NCBI GenBank assembly: GCA_964531215.1 | Contig: CAZHFK010000025.1 | Location: 1 to 17,339 of the forward strand | Source of the DNA: WJKP01 sp964531215 | GTDB taxonomy: Bacteria; Patescibacteriota; Patescibacteriia; CAIXNZ01 | Direction of reading: 5' to 3' | DNA length: 17,339 nucleotides | Shown here: positions 1-9,900 of the stretch, one piece after another | Position numbering within the stretch: the first letter of the stretch is position 1 | Layout: each line of letters starts with the position of its first letter | Translations under genes and position numbers: made by a program | Notes under the pieces: model-generated | What the model saw: only the letters and a program-made list of their open reading frames with translations | What the model was told of the DNA's origin: nothing | Databases searched by the model: none

Positions 1-2
1 AA

Positions 3-3000
3 AACATCCCTTTAATTAGAGAAGCTTGGGTTAATAAAATTAATCCGCAAATCGAAAAAATTGATCAAATTCGAGATGTTTATAATTTTTGTAAAAACAA
101 AACTCCGGTTGAATTGGCAAATCGGCCAGGTAGATGCGAAGTAATTTTAAATGATTTAAATGTTACTCCACCATCGACTTCTGCGCAGGTCGGGCCGGAA
201 TTAGGCGAGGAATTAGAAAGAGCCTTTAGAAATGATTATACGGCTAAAGTTAATTATGTGATTAATATGGCTAATTCATTAAAAAGCGGTTTTGAATATT
301 TAAGAAGTAATATTCGAGATCAATTTAATCCGGATTTTTTTGAAGGCAGCGCAGCTTATAATGTCGCTTTAGCTCAGGATTTATTTAATCCGGAAGCCAG
401 TGAATTTAATGCTTATGAAACTTTATCAAGGGAAATCGCCGCAATTGGTTTAAATGAAACCTTAAACCGTCATTTACAGGCAACAGTTGATAATGGCTGG
501 AAATCAGTGACTGATCGAATAGGCGATACCATCAGAACACCTTCTAATATTTTAAGGAAAAAAGCCGAGGAAGATATTGTTGCCGGTAAAAAAACAGCCA
601 GTTATTATACCCAAAATATCGCGGCTGATGCGTTAGGCGTGTTTTTGGAAACACTTTGGAATGAATTGACTCAAAGATTATTGCAATCATTATATAGCGG
701 TGAACAAGAAACAGAATCTTATAAAAAAATAAAACAAACCGCGGGTGAATTAGAGCAATCCGGTTTTGAATCAGCGCCGATACTTGATATTTATAATCCA
801 GCTGAACAAGAAGTAGTTACTGGTGAAGGAGTAAGAAGTTATGTGGAAAAATTGGCCAAACAATATCAAGTTAATTATTCTTATAAAGATGTGGATTTAT
901 TATCAGAATTTCAATTAAATCTTGAGGGGGAGGTAAATCCTAATATTTATAATAATGTTATAGATTCGAATTTTGCTTTGGCAATTAATGATGAATTAAC
1001 AATTAGCCAGGCCTTGGAACAAAGAAAATTAATTGGTGATTATAAGTTTTCTTGGGGTGAAGAAACTGAGCCGGGTACTTATCATTTAGCTAATATAAAA
1101 AAATTAAGAAAAGCCAGAGTAGTGCCTTTAGGCTTAGAATTGGCAGCTCAATTAATTAGGGATTGTAATTATAGACAAGAAATTGACTATGATGATTTTC
1201 AAGATATTTGCGATGTCGGGGATGATTGTTCACGTTATGGGTATGATTTATTTGATGCACAACCTTATAAAACTCAGAAATTAAGAAATTGTTTATTTAA
1301 ACCTTATGCCGGATTTGACACGGAAAATTTAGAGGAAATTAAAGAATATAATCAGCAAAAATTAAATCAAGTGGTTAATGCGACTTTAGCGGATGTAGTT
1401 AATGGTTTTTATAAATCAGGTGCTGGTCGTTGCGGTGATTTTGATATTGACGAATCACCGTTTTGTAATTTAGTTGATCCTAATTGGGTTTTAAAATTAC
1501 CCGCCACCAAATGCGCCTTAAAAACAGATTTAGAGCCTTATAATGAGCTATTGGTTACCAATCCGACCGGTCAAAGATATTCCAGCTGTCCGGATTTTGC
1601 CAGCTGCTTAGAAGAAGATGACAGAGGCGGTTGTGTTAATGAAGATTATGGAGTCTGTGTAAAAGAAGAGAATGTTTGGCAGTTTACAGCTGATTCTTGC
1701 CCCGAAGAATTTAATAGTTGCCGGACTTATACTATGACTGATGCTCAAGGCACTCGTTCGGTTTCTTATTTGAAAAATACTTTAAGTGGCAGTGAAGTTT
1801 GTGGTGATTATAATGCTGGTTGTACTTGGTACGCAACAAAAACTGTAGCCGGTTTATGGAAAGATTTCTCTGAATTTAATGACGATGCTTGTGTTGAGTC
1901 GGGCGGTACTTGGTTGGCCGGTCAAGGTTGTGCTTCTGAAAGAATTTATTTAAATCGCTATGCCGAAACTTGTGATAGAAATCAAGAAGGTTGCAACGAG
2001 TTTTTCTTATACCGTGATTCTAATAATAATTTGGTAACTGATTCTAGTTTTGAATACACTAAGCAGGATTATTTTCCACAAAATTGGGATTTAAGAATAA
2101 AAGAAATAGTGCCGAGTTTAGAAGATTGCCAAGTGAGAGGGGGGGATTATAATGCGGTTTGTCTTGATTATAATTATACAGACAGAACAGAGTGTTTAAA
2201 TAATAATGGTACTTGGCAGGATGGTGTTTGTGAAGGAGCAATTAATAATGATGTTACGCAAGATGAATGTGAAGCATCAGATGGCTCTTATCAACAAAGC
2301 TGTATATATAGTGTTTTAAAATATAATTTATGCGAAAATCCGCAATTTACTGATGAAGGGGGGAGCGCTGAAGAAAAATGTTTGGATCATGGAGGTACTT
2401 GGGTAGAGCAATGTCAAATTGACGGTGTAATTAGAAATGAAACCGATTTACAATCAGAAGAAAATTGTTTAGCTAATGATAATGCCAGTTGGGTAGAGTT
2501 TTGCCAGGGAGCAGTCTTATATGGTTCTGCTGACCCGGTTAATAATCCGCAAAATAAAATACAATGCGATGAATTTTTAGGTGAATGGCGCGGATACGGT
2601 CCTTTTAGTGATTTGGCTCAAGTGTCTAAAGAAGGCAGTAATGTTTATAGCGGCTTAGGTCGGTTAGAAATAGATATTAGTAATTTAAGCGAAAATGAAG
2701 AATTACAATTAGTTTATACCAGTAGTTTTAATGATAATAATAAAATTTTAACCAAAGGCGGTGATGTTTATACGGCAACAGCTTATATTGCTGCCAATCA
2801 AAGTCTTAATCAGCCAATTGGTTTTAATTTGGTAAAAACTTATTTAGGAGGTGATCAAGAAATTAATAGTAATGAAATTTATGCTACTGAATTTTATTCT
2901 CAAGTAGATAGTACTTTAATTACAACTAATCCCGGTACTCAGCTTGATGTTTGGTTAAATTTACCCGGTGGTCAAGATAATGCGGTAGTTTATATAGATG

Positions 3001-6000
3001 GAGTTGATTTATCACTTAATACCATTGATCAGGTTAGAAATTATAATTTTGTTACACCATATAGCGATTATGTTTCAAACAGTAAAGCTTATTATAAAAA
3101 ACCGCCGCAAAGACTTGATTGTCATGGTTATGGCGCTGGTGATCCCTCTCCCATTCTGAATGTTGAGCCTTTAACTAAAAGTAATTGTCAGGCCAATGAT
3201 GGATATTGGGATGAAGAATTAATTTATAAAGACAGTATTGCTTGCTATCAATACGCGCCTGATGCCGATGCTTGTGACAATTTTAGCAAAGTTTGTTTGT
3301 CTGAAGAGGTTGGTTGTCAATTATATACGCCAGTAGCCGGTGGTTTTGACATACCGGGCGTAGTTAGTGCAACTGATTATTGTCCGGCAGAATGTGTTGG
3401 TTATGATACTTATAAGCAGGAAGCAGCTTTATATGAACCAGATCCCAATCCGCTTTATCATTATTTTATTCCCGATACAGCCAGTCAATGCAGTTATGCT
3501 GAAGTTGGCTGTTCACAATTTACTAATTTAGACGAAGTTGCTCAAGGCGGTGAAGGTATAGAATATTTTACTTATTTAAGACAATGTATTAAGCCTGATT
3601 TGGATTTAGGTGAAAAAACATTTTTTAGCTGGCAAGGTTCGGCTAGTGGCCCGCCACAATTAGTCAGATATGAGTTTCAGCAAGATGCTGAAACTGGCGC
3701 GCCAAAAACAATTGACGGAGAAGGTGATTGTCGTTTGACTATTGGTGAAAATGATTTTAATTGTATTAATTTTTTTGATAATCAAGGTAATGAATATTAT
3801 CGTGATATTAGGAAAACCATTTCTGTATCTGAAGATTGTCATCCTTATAGAAAAACAGAATCAACAGAAGAAAATTGTTTGGCTACCAATGGTCGCTGGC
3901 AAAGTGATATAACCGCTTGTCTTTATGATGCTATACCAAGCGAAGGTATTAGTTGCCGGGCTGAAGCTAATGGTTGCCGCGCTTTTATTGGTAATCAAGG
4001 CAATAATGTTTATATGCAAATTTTTGATAATTTTGAACAAGGTCAATTGGATTGGTATAGCGGGCTGGCAGATCAAGGTAGTGGCTTAACCATGGTTGGC
4101 GAGTCAGTGCAGGTCGGTGGCCATTCATTGTTTGTGCCATCAGAATTTAATAGTATTAACAAACAGGTTGATATTGCGCCGGGCAACCTTTATACTTTAT
4201 CGTTTTGGGCAAAATCAGCCGGGCAAAGTGAAGATATAAGTATAAAATTTAACACTGCCACAGCTGACGAAGATCAAACGACTTTAGAGGAATTTGCTTC
4301 AATGGATAATCAAATTACTTTGACTGATGAATGGCAAAATTATAATTTGGGACCGGTTTTGGTTAGCTGGTCGGATATAACTGATAATCGTTTGATTTTT
4401 ACTGAAATAGATACACCGATTTATTTGGATAATATCTCGCTTAAAGTTGTCCGAGATAATGTTTATGTAATCAAAAACAGCTGGATTACGCCTGATAGCT
4501 GTGATAGAAATATTTTCGGAGTTAAAGATCCCAATGATCCTCATCCGATGTTAGGTTGCCAAGCTTATGATGATTCATTGGGTCAAAGGCATAATTTGAA
4601 ATCATTTACTAATTTATGCAGGGAAAGCGCTGTGGGCTGCCAAATTTTAATGGATACGCAAAATTCAACTAATCCTAATCAGCAGAATTTTAATAATGAT
4701 AATATAACCTATTTAGATGATTATCAGGTGCCCAAAGATGAATTGGTTACTTTAGTTTTAAATAATGATTATGTTTGTTCAAAAGACAATAAAGGTTGTC
4801 AACGATTTGGCCGGCCGATTTTTGAAGGTTTGCAAAATACTGGTTTTGAAGATATATATTTGAAAAATAATCCGGATAGATATATTAATGTACCTCAGGC
4901 AACAATGTGCAGGCACCAAGGTTTGGGTTGTACCGAATTGGTTAATGAATTGGGCAGTCCTGAATATTATAAAATTGAACCGACTAAATTATGCCAATAT
5001 GGTGAAAAAATTGTTAATAATAAAAATGTTAAAGGTTGGTTTAAAAAAGGTAGTCAAACTTTAGGTTGTGGCTCTCTGGCTTATGATAAACCGGAAGAAT
5101 GCGAAGCTAATGGTGGCGGTTGGAGTATTGATTATGATCAATGTACAGTTATTTTAAATGGTATTAATGATCAGGAGTCTTGTTTACTAAAAAACGGGGA
5201 ATGGATTGATAATGAGCAATGTTTGGCCACACCTTTTACAATTTATAAAGTTTTTGAAGCCAATAAATATAAAGGTTATGTCGGTGAATGTGATGACCGC
5301 TGGGATGGCTGTAATGAATTTGTTGATATTAATCCTAATTATGTAGCTAATGGCAGTTTTGAATTTAATCCAGGTGGCCGACTCTCAAATTGGACAACTG
5401 TAGCAGCCAGTACTGGTAGCCAGCGAATAGAAACCAATGATTTTAAAGCAGGTTCAAAGGCTGTTAAATTAACAAAAAACACTACACAAGATTGTCCCAG
5501 TACTTATGTTTACGAAAATCCAAATTGTCAGTATGGCCGTGATGAAGATTATGTGCCAAGTTTTGGCATTAAACAAAAAGTAGCTTTTTTGGAAAAAGGG
5601 AAAACCTATAAAGCCAGTTTTTATTATAAAATGCCGGCTGACGCACAAGGTAAGGGCGATGATTGCCCATTGCCTGAAGCAACAATTGCGATTAATCGTT
5701 ATATTGACCAAAATAATACTGAACCAGGCTTAGCCTATAATTATGAAGCAGAAACTGACTGGAAAAAAGTAGAGATTTTATTTACTGTTCCACATGGTGA
5801 ATGTTCAGATCCGAATTTTACCACCAAACTTGACTGTGAATCAGTGGTTGATGAAAACAATCAGCCGATTAATACTTGGATTGAATATGAAGATTTGCAA
5901 AATTATGAAGTAATTATTTATGCGCCTCGTAATGAAAATTTAAGTACTGGTGAAGGAAATTGCCCAAGTTCTTATATACTTTATGATCAAATAGAAATAA

Positions 6001-6953
6001 AAGACAATACAGAAGACAGTTATTTTGTTATAGATGCCGGCACTGATATTAATCGTTCGGCTTGTACCAATGTTGATTGGAATCAAGGCTGTGTTGAATT
6101 TTTAAATACTTTTAATAATACCAATGAGATCTTAAAAGTGAAGAAAGATAGAAATTGTTCAGAATGGGCAGTTTGCGCGGAAAAAGATACAGACGGTTTT
6201 TGTACTGAAATTGATTTGTGTCGGGAAGAATTTGCCGGGGAATGTATTAAATTTTCACCTAAAAAAGATAATGTTCGATATAATTTAGATTCTGATCCGA
6301 TTGCTGTAAAACGAATAAGTGATTATGAAAGCAAAAGCGGTTATATTTATCGTTTTGGCGCCGGCGAATTAACCAGACTAACCCAATGGCGAGCCGGTGA
6401 TTATTCAGGTTATACTATTCCGGAAAGATTTCCCATAGAAGCTGAATTAAATAAACAATTTGATCAATACCCCGTTGTTAATGATTTAGGGAATGTGGAT
6501 GATGAGCGCTATACCGAATCGATTTGTAAGATATTCCCTGAAAAAAATTCACCGTTACCTTTTCAATTATCACAAATTCAAGAATATAAAAATATTTTAA
6601 ATGCTTATAGCCCGTCAACCAGTCCGGATGATTTGGGCAATATGTGTAATTATTATGAAGTTAAAGCCGGCAGTATAACAACCTATTTTCCTGAAGAACC
6701 AAATTCCAATAACCTTTGTACTACTCCCGAGGATTTAAAAGGAGCTTTACCGGAGGAAGGTTCAGATTGCGAATCAGCTGAGATAGAAAAAATGACCGAG
6801 GTTAATGGTTTGGAAGGTATGTGTTTGGAATTTGATACTTTAAATCCGGTTTATGACGGTATTTTCAGTGATTTATACGGTTCTGATAATTATCAGCCTT
6901 ATGCTTGTATAACTTTTTATCCATTTTTAATTGATTTAGAAAATTATCAATAA
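3..6953 (+). CDS. Giant cysteine-rich, probably extracellular protein (5' end missing)
   Basis: The reading frame is open to the left window edge, so the gene starts outside; the TTG at 114 is only an internal Leu codon. At least 2316 residues are visible. The first ~390 visible residues are largely helical and nearly free of Cys. From about nt 1164 onward the protein is Cys-rich (roughly 85 Cys in total), which implies disulfides and an exported location. Two degenerate repeat motifs recur: C-x4-G-x-W (about 10 copies) and C-x5-6-G-C-x2-[FYL] (about 13 copies, two with long loops). Three stretches resemble carbohydrate-binding jelly-roll domains, with an N-G-S-F-E/W start and a final Y-x-D-x-I/V-x-L strand: about 2030-3020 (split by Cys repeats), 4011-4450 and 5340-6005. 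No C-terminal sorting motif or membrane helix is seen. It lies 8 nt before a VirB6-like gene, so a role as a surface component or adhesin of that secretion system is inferred. The exact family is not recognised. Confidence 0.85.
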   Translation, partial: NIPLIREAWVNKINPQIEKIDQIRDVYNFCKNKTPVELANRPGRCEVILNDLNVTPPSTSAQVGPELGEELERAFRNDYTAKVNYVINMANSLKSGFEYLRSNIRDQFNPDFFEGSAAYNVALAQDLFNPEASEFNAYETLSREIAAIGLNETLNRHLQATVDNGWKSVTDRIGDTIRTPSNILRKKAEEDIVAGKKTASYYTQNIAADALGVFLETLWNELTQRLLQSLYSGEQETESYKKIKQTAGELEQSGFESAPILDIYNPAEQEVVTGEGVRSYVEKLAKQYQVNYSYKDVDLLSEFQLNLEGEVNPNIYNNVIDSNFALAINDELTISQALEQRKLIGDYKFSWGEETEPGTYHLANIKKLRKARVVPLGLELAAQLIRDCNYRQEIDYDDFQDICDVGDDCSRYGYDLFDAQPYKTQKLRNCLFKPYAGFDTENLEEIKEYNQQKLNQVVNATLADVVNGFYKSGAGRCGDFDIDESPFCNLVDPNWVLKLPATKCALKTDLEPYNELLVTNPTGQRYSSCPDFASCLEEDDRGGCVNEDYGVCVKEENVWQFTADSCPEEFNSCRTYTMTDAQGTRSVSYLKNTLSGSEVCGDYNAGCTWYATKTVAGLWKDFSEFNDDACVESGGTWLAGQGCASERIYLNRYAETCDRNQEGCNEFFLYRDSNNNLVTDSSFEYTKQDYFPQNWDLRIKEIVPSLEDCQVRGGDYNAVCLDYNYTDRTECLNNNGTWQDGVCEGAINNDVTQDECEASDGSYQQSCIYSVLKYNLCENPQFTDEGGSAEEKCLDHGGTWVEQCQIDGVIRNETDLQSEENCLANDNASWVEFCQGAVLYGSADPVNNPQNKIQCDEFLGEWRGYGPFSDLAQVSKEGSNVYSGLGRLEIDISNLSENEELQLVYTSSFNDNNKILTKGGDVYTATAYIAANQSLNQPIGFNLVKTYLGGDQEINSNEIYATEFYSQVDSTLITTNPGTQLDVWLNLPGGQDNAVVYIDGVDLSLNTIDQVRNYNFVTPYSDYVSNSKAYYKKPPQRLDCHGYGAGDPSPILNVEPLTKSNCQANDGYWDEELIYKDSIACYQYAPDADACDNFSKVCLSEEVGCQLYTPVAGGFDIPGVVSATDYCPAECVGYDTYKQEAALYEPDPNPLYHYFIPDTASQCSYAEVGCSQFTNLDEVAQGGEGIEYFTYLRQCIKPDLDLGEKTFFSWQGSASGPPQLVRYEFQQDAETGAPKTIDGEGDCRLTIGENDFNCINFFDNQGNEYYRDIRKTISVSEDCHPYRKTESTEENCLATNGRWQSDITACLYDAIPSEGISCRAEANGCRAFIGNQGNNVYMQIFDNFEQGQLDWYSGLADQGSGLTMVGESVQVGGHSLFVPSEFNSINKQVDIAPGNLYTLSFWAKSAGQSEDISIKFNTATADEDQTTLEEFASMDNQITLTDEWQNYNLGPVLVSWSDITDNRLIFTEIDTPIYLDNISLKVVRDNVYVIKNSWITPDSCDRNIFGVKDPNDPHPMLGCQAYDDSLGQRHNLKSFTNLCRESAVGCQILMDTQNSTNPNQQNFNNDNITYLDDYQVPKDELVTLVLNNDYVCSKDNKGCQRFGRPIFEGLQNTGFEDIYLKNNPDRYINVPQATMCRHQGLGCTELVNELGSPEYYKIEPTKLCQYGEKIVNNKNVKGWFKKGSQTLGCGSLAYDKPEECEANGGGWSIDYDQCTVILNGINDQESCLLKNGEWIDNEQCLATPFTIYKVFEANKYKGYVGECDDRWDGCNEFVDINPNYVANGSFEFNPGGRLSNWTTVAASTGSQRIETNDFKAGSKAVKLTKNTTQDCPSTYVYENPNCQYGRDEDYVPSFGIKQKVAFLEKGKTYKASFYYKMPADAQGKGDDCPLPEATIAINRYIDQNNTEPGLAYNYEAETDWKKVEILFTVPHGECSDPNFTTKLDCESVVDENNQPINTWIEYEDLQNYEVIIYAPRNENLSTGEGNCPSSYILYDQIEIKDNTEDSYFVIDAGTDINRSACTNVDWNQGCVEFLNTFNNTNEILKVKKDRNCSEWAVCAEKDTDGFCTEIDLCREEFAGECIKFSPKKDNVRYNLDSDPIAVKRISDYESKSGYIYRFGAGELTRLTQWRAGDYSGYTIPERFPIEAELNKQFDQYPVVNDLGNVDDERYTESICKIFPEKNSPLPFQLSQIQEYKNILNAYSPSTSPDDLGNMCNYYEVKAGSITTYFPEEPNSNNLCTTPEDLKGALPEEGSDCESAEIEKMTEVNGLEGMCLEFDTLNPVYDGIFSDLYGSDNYQPYACITFYPFLIDLENYQ
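1800..6257 (+). repeat. Dispersed C-x5-6-GC-x2-[FYL] protein repeats within the giant gene
   Basis: A second protein motif recurs with its first Cys codon at about 1800, 1971, 3294, 3489, 3954, 4500 (long loop), 4617, 4776, 4908, 4992 (long loop), 5289, 6063 and 6219. Each is usually preceded by a short hydrophobic/aromatic strand and followed by an aromatic or aliphatic residue three positions after the Gly-Cys. The regular pairing suggests a small disulfide-closed module repeated along a rod-like protein. I do not recognise the module as a named domain. Confidence 0.65.
1890..2595 (+). repeat. Tandem Cys/Trp protein repeats (C-x4-G-x-W) within the giant gene
   Basis: At the protein level, Cys codons at 1890, 2190, 2268, 2379, 2466 and 2565 each begin a C-x4-G-x-W-like unit, usually followed by another Cys about 4-8 residues after the Trp. 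From 2190 on the units are spaced 26-37 residues apart. Further copies lie at 3186, 3876, 5100 and 5181. The unit at 2268 has Tyr in place of Trp, and the one at 2466 has an extra residue. The copies have diverged at DNA level, so they are old protein repeats and not recent DNA duplications. Confidence 0.7.
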
Positions 6954-6961
6954 AATAACTT

Positions 6962-9900
6962 ATGTTAAAGTTATTAAAAAATAAGAAATTAGTATTAATT
7001 GGTTTGCTGCTGGCAGTCGGCTTGATGTTTATTTTTGCTAATGTTACTTTAGCTCAAACTCAAGGTTCTTCACCAGCCCCGTCCAGTCAGGAAGAAGCCG
7101 GTGTTGGAACTAAATTATTAAACGCGGCAATTTCAGTAATGGTTACTATTATTACTTTTGTAATTAACGCGTTATCTCAACTGGCTGGTCAATTGGTAAT
7201 TTTATTAATGGAGGTTTTAGTTTGGCTGAGTATGTATAATCGTTTTATTGATAATCCTTATGTGAATGAAGGCTGGGTTATTTTGCGTGATTTGGTTAAT
7301 ATGTTTTTTATTTTAGGTTTGCTTTTTATTGCTTTTGTGACTGTTTTAAAAATTGAAAAATATCAATGGAATAAACTTTTGGCCAGATTATTGATTATGG
7401 CAATTTTGGTTAATTTTAGTAAAACCATTTGCGGTTTAATTATAGATTTTTTTCAGGTTTTAATGATAACTTTTGTTAATGCTTATAAAGATATTACGGC
7501 TGGTAATATTTTTAAAGGTTTGGCAATAACTGATTGGTATAAAATAAATATTACTCAATCAGACAATATTGCGTGGGACCAAGGTCTTACTGCTATTGTC
7601 GCTGCTTTATTAGCTTTAGCTTTTACAGTTATTACATTAATTGTTATTCTTATCACTTGTGTGATTTTGGCTTTTAGAATCGTTGCTTTATGGGCTTTGG
7701 TTGTTTTTTCTCCTTTAGCTTTTTTTGCCTGGGTTTTTCAAGGCCAGGGCGGTCAAGTCGGTTCTTTGGCCAATAAATGGTTTAGTCAATTTTTTAATTA
7801 TTGCATGATTGGTCCTTTTTTAGCTTTTTTCTTGTGGTTGTCAATTTTAACCATGGCCAAACTTAACCTTGATCAAATGGTTACTTCTGATCAATATGAT
7901 AAAACAAAACGAGAGCAACACTCAGCAACAATTGGCGAGGCCGGCAGCATGGATAATGTGATTTCCATTATGATGGGCATTATCATGTTGGTTGCAGGTT
8001 TGAAATTTTCCCAGGAATTTGCAGTTGCCGGTTCTGGTATGGCCGGTCGAGCTGCTGATAAAATGAAGAATTCAGCTCAAAACACATTAGAAAGAGGAGC
8101 TAGACGTTCAGCTAGGGCAGTAACTGCACCAGCCAGATTGGCTGGTAGAGCAGCTAAACCTTTACTCAGTGCTCCTAGAGAAGCCGGAGCTCAAAGATTA
8201 GAAAGGTCTCGTGTGGGCAAATATTTAACTAAGGCGGGAAGATCAAGAGGTTTAGAAAAATTACAAGCAGCAATAAAAAAACCAATTGTAGGTAGTGCTA
8301 CCAAAAGAGAAACTGATGCTAGACATGCTGAAGATTATGGTAAAACAAGAACGGATATTAATAAGAAAAATGCCGCAGAAGTTAAAAACAAATTTAATAA
8401 AGAAATTTTAGGTGGTTCAGATAATATAGATGAAGAAGGTAATATTAAAGATTTAAGTAAGGTAAGTGAAAATAAAGAAGCAATTGAGTTTTATGCTCAG
8501 ACATTGGCTGATAATGGTAAATTAACCAATAAAGAAGTTAAACAGTTGCAGCAAGCGGGTTTTATGGATGATAAGGATAAATTGGAAAAACAATTATTTT
8601 TAGAAGATATGGAGGATAGAGTTGAAAAATCAACTGGTCGCAAAAAAGCTTTTTCTTCATTAGTTTATAATGAAGAAACCAATGAATATGAAGATTTAAG
8701 TGACTTAGAACAAAAAGGTGAATCTTCAATGCGTAAGGCCGTAGATAATAGTGGTAACGCAGTCGATTTAAGTGATGTTGAAATGAGTAGTATTGCTGAA
8801 AAAGATGACGACGACGGTACTTATAAACTAGATATAAGCAAAAAGGCTTTTCAGGATTTATCTCAAGATAAACAAGATGCTTTACAGAACTTGGCAAGTA
8901 GTGGTACTGATATTGGTTCTGATTTTTATAATGTAGCAAGATTAGGAGATGTTTTACAAAGTAAAAGAAAAGAGGTTCGTGAAGGAACAGCCAGTGTAGG
9001 TGATGAACAAGCAAATAAGATAGCAAAACAAAAAGATTTTGGTGATCCGAGCGAGGATCCTGATTTTGCAGGGGCAGAAATGGATGGCATGACTTATAAA
9101 ATAGCAAGTGTCTCAGGCTGGGATGATCCTGCTCGTGCTAATGTTAAGGTTAAAGAAGAAATGCGGTTTGCTCAAGATAATGCCGAGCGAAGAGAAATAA
9201 TTGAAAACAATAAAAAACATTTTGATAAAAGATTACATCGTCGAATTGATCCAACAACAGGTAAAGCAGAAAGTGATACAGCATGGGAAAATAGGATTGC
9301 TAAACATTATGATAAAATGGATACTCAAACAGCTAATATGTCAGAATCAGAATTAAAAAGACATCAAAAATTATATAAAGCGGTCAGTGCTGAATATGAT
9401 GATGATGGTCGTGTTCAAAGAGAAGGTACGACTAATAAAAATATCGGCCAAAAAATTAATAAAATTAGAACAAAAGAAGGTACTCGAGCTGTTATTGAAG
9501 ATAATGTAAAAAAGATTATGCCAGCTGCTCCATCAAGTGCAAAGCAAAAAATTGTAAAATATATTGACGACGAAGCTTTTGATATGTTAGAAGCAACCGA
9601 GGATAATCAAGATAAGCAGGATCGTATAAAAGTTATAGCTAAGCAAATTTCCGATAATACAGGATTAAAAGGTTCTGGTGCGACTAAAACTGCTGAAGCG
9701 TTAATTGAAAATGAATCAAAGATTATAGATAGACATCAAGATACTCAAGCCTTGAAAAAATCTGCTTCGGTTAAAATACGGAATTATACTGATTCAATTC
9801 AGTCACAATTTGAAAAAGGCAAGAAAGATCCAAGTAGAATTCAATTTAAAGTAGATGGATTAATTAAACATTTAAAAGATGAAATAACAGGAGGCGCATT

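Noticed and set aside
114..116. TTG as the start of the giant gene
   Set aside because: The same frame is open without a stop back to position 3, and the upstream codons read as ordinary protein; the true start is outside the window.
1800..2600. CRISPR or DNA-level tandem array
   Set aside because: The recurrence is only at protein level; the DNA copies are diverged and the spacing is irregular.
3..6953. Giant protein as a polymorphic toxin (Rhs or CdiA type)
   Set aside because: No YD repeats, no filamentous haemagglutinin repeats and no recognisable toxin domain or immunity gene after its C-terminus.
8562..9107. 181-codon minus-strand reading frame
   Set aside because: It lies wholly inside the VirB6-like gene's charged tail, its translation is a His/Leu/Tyr-rich low-complexity string, and nothing around it suggests expression.
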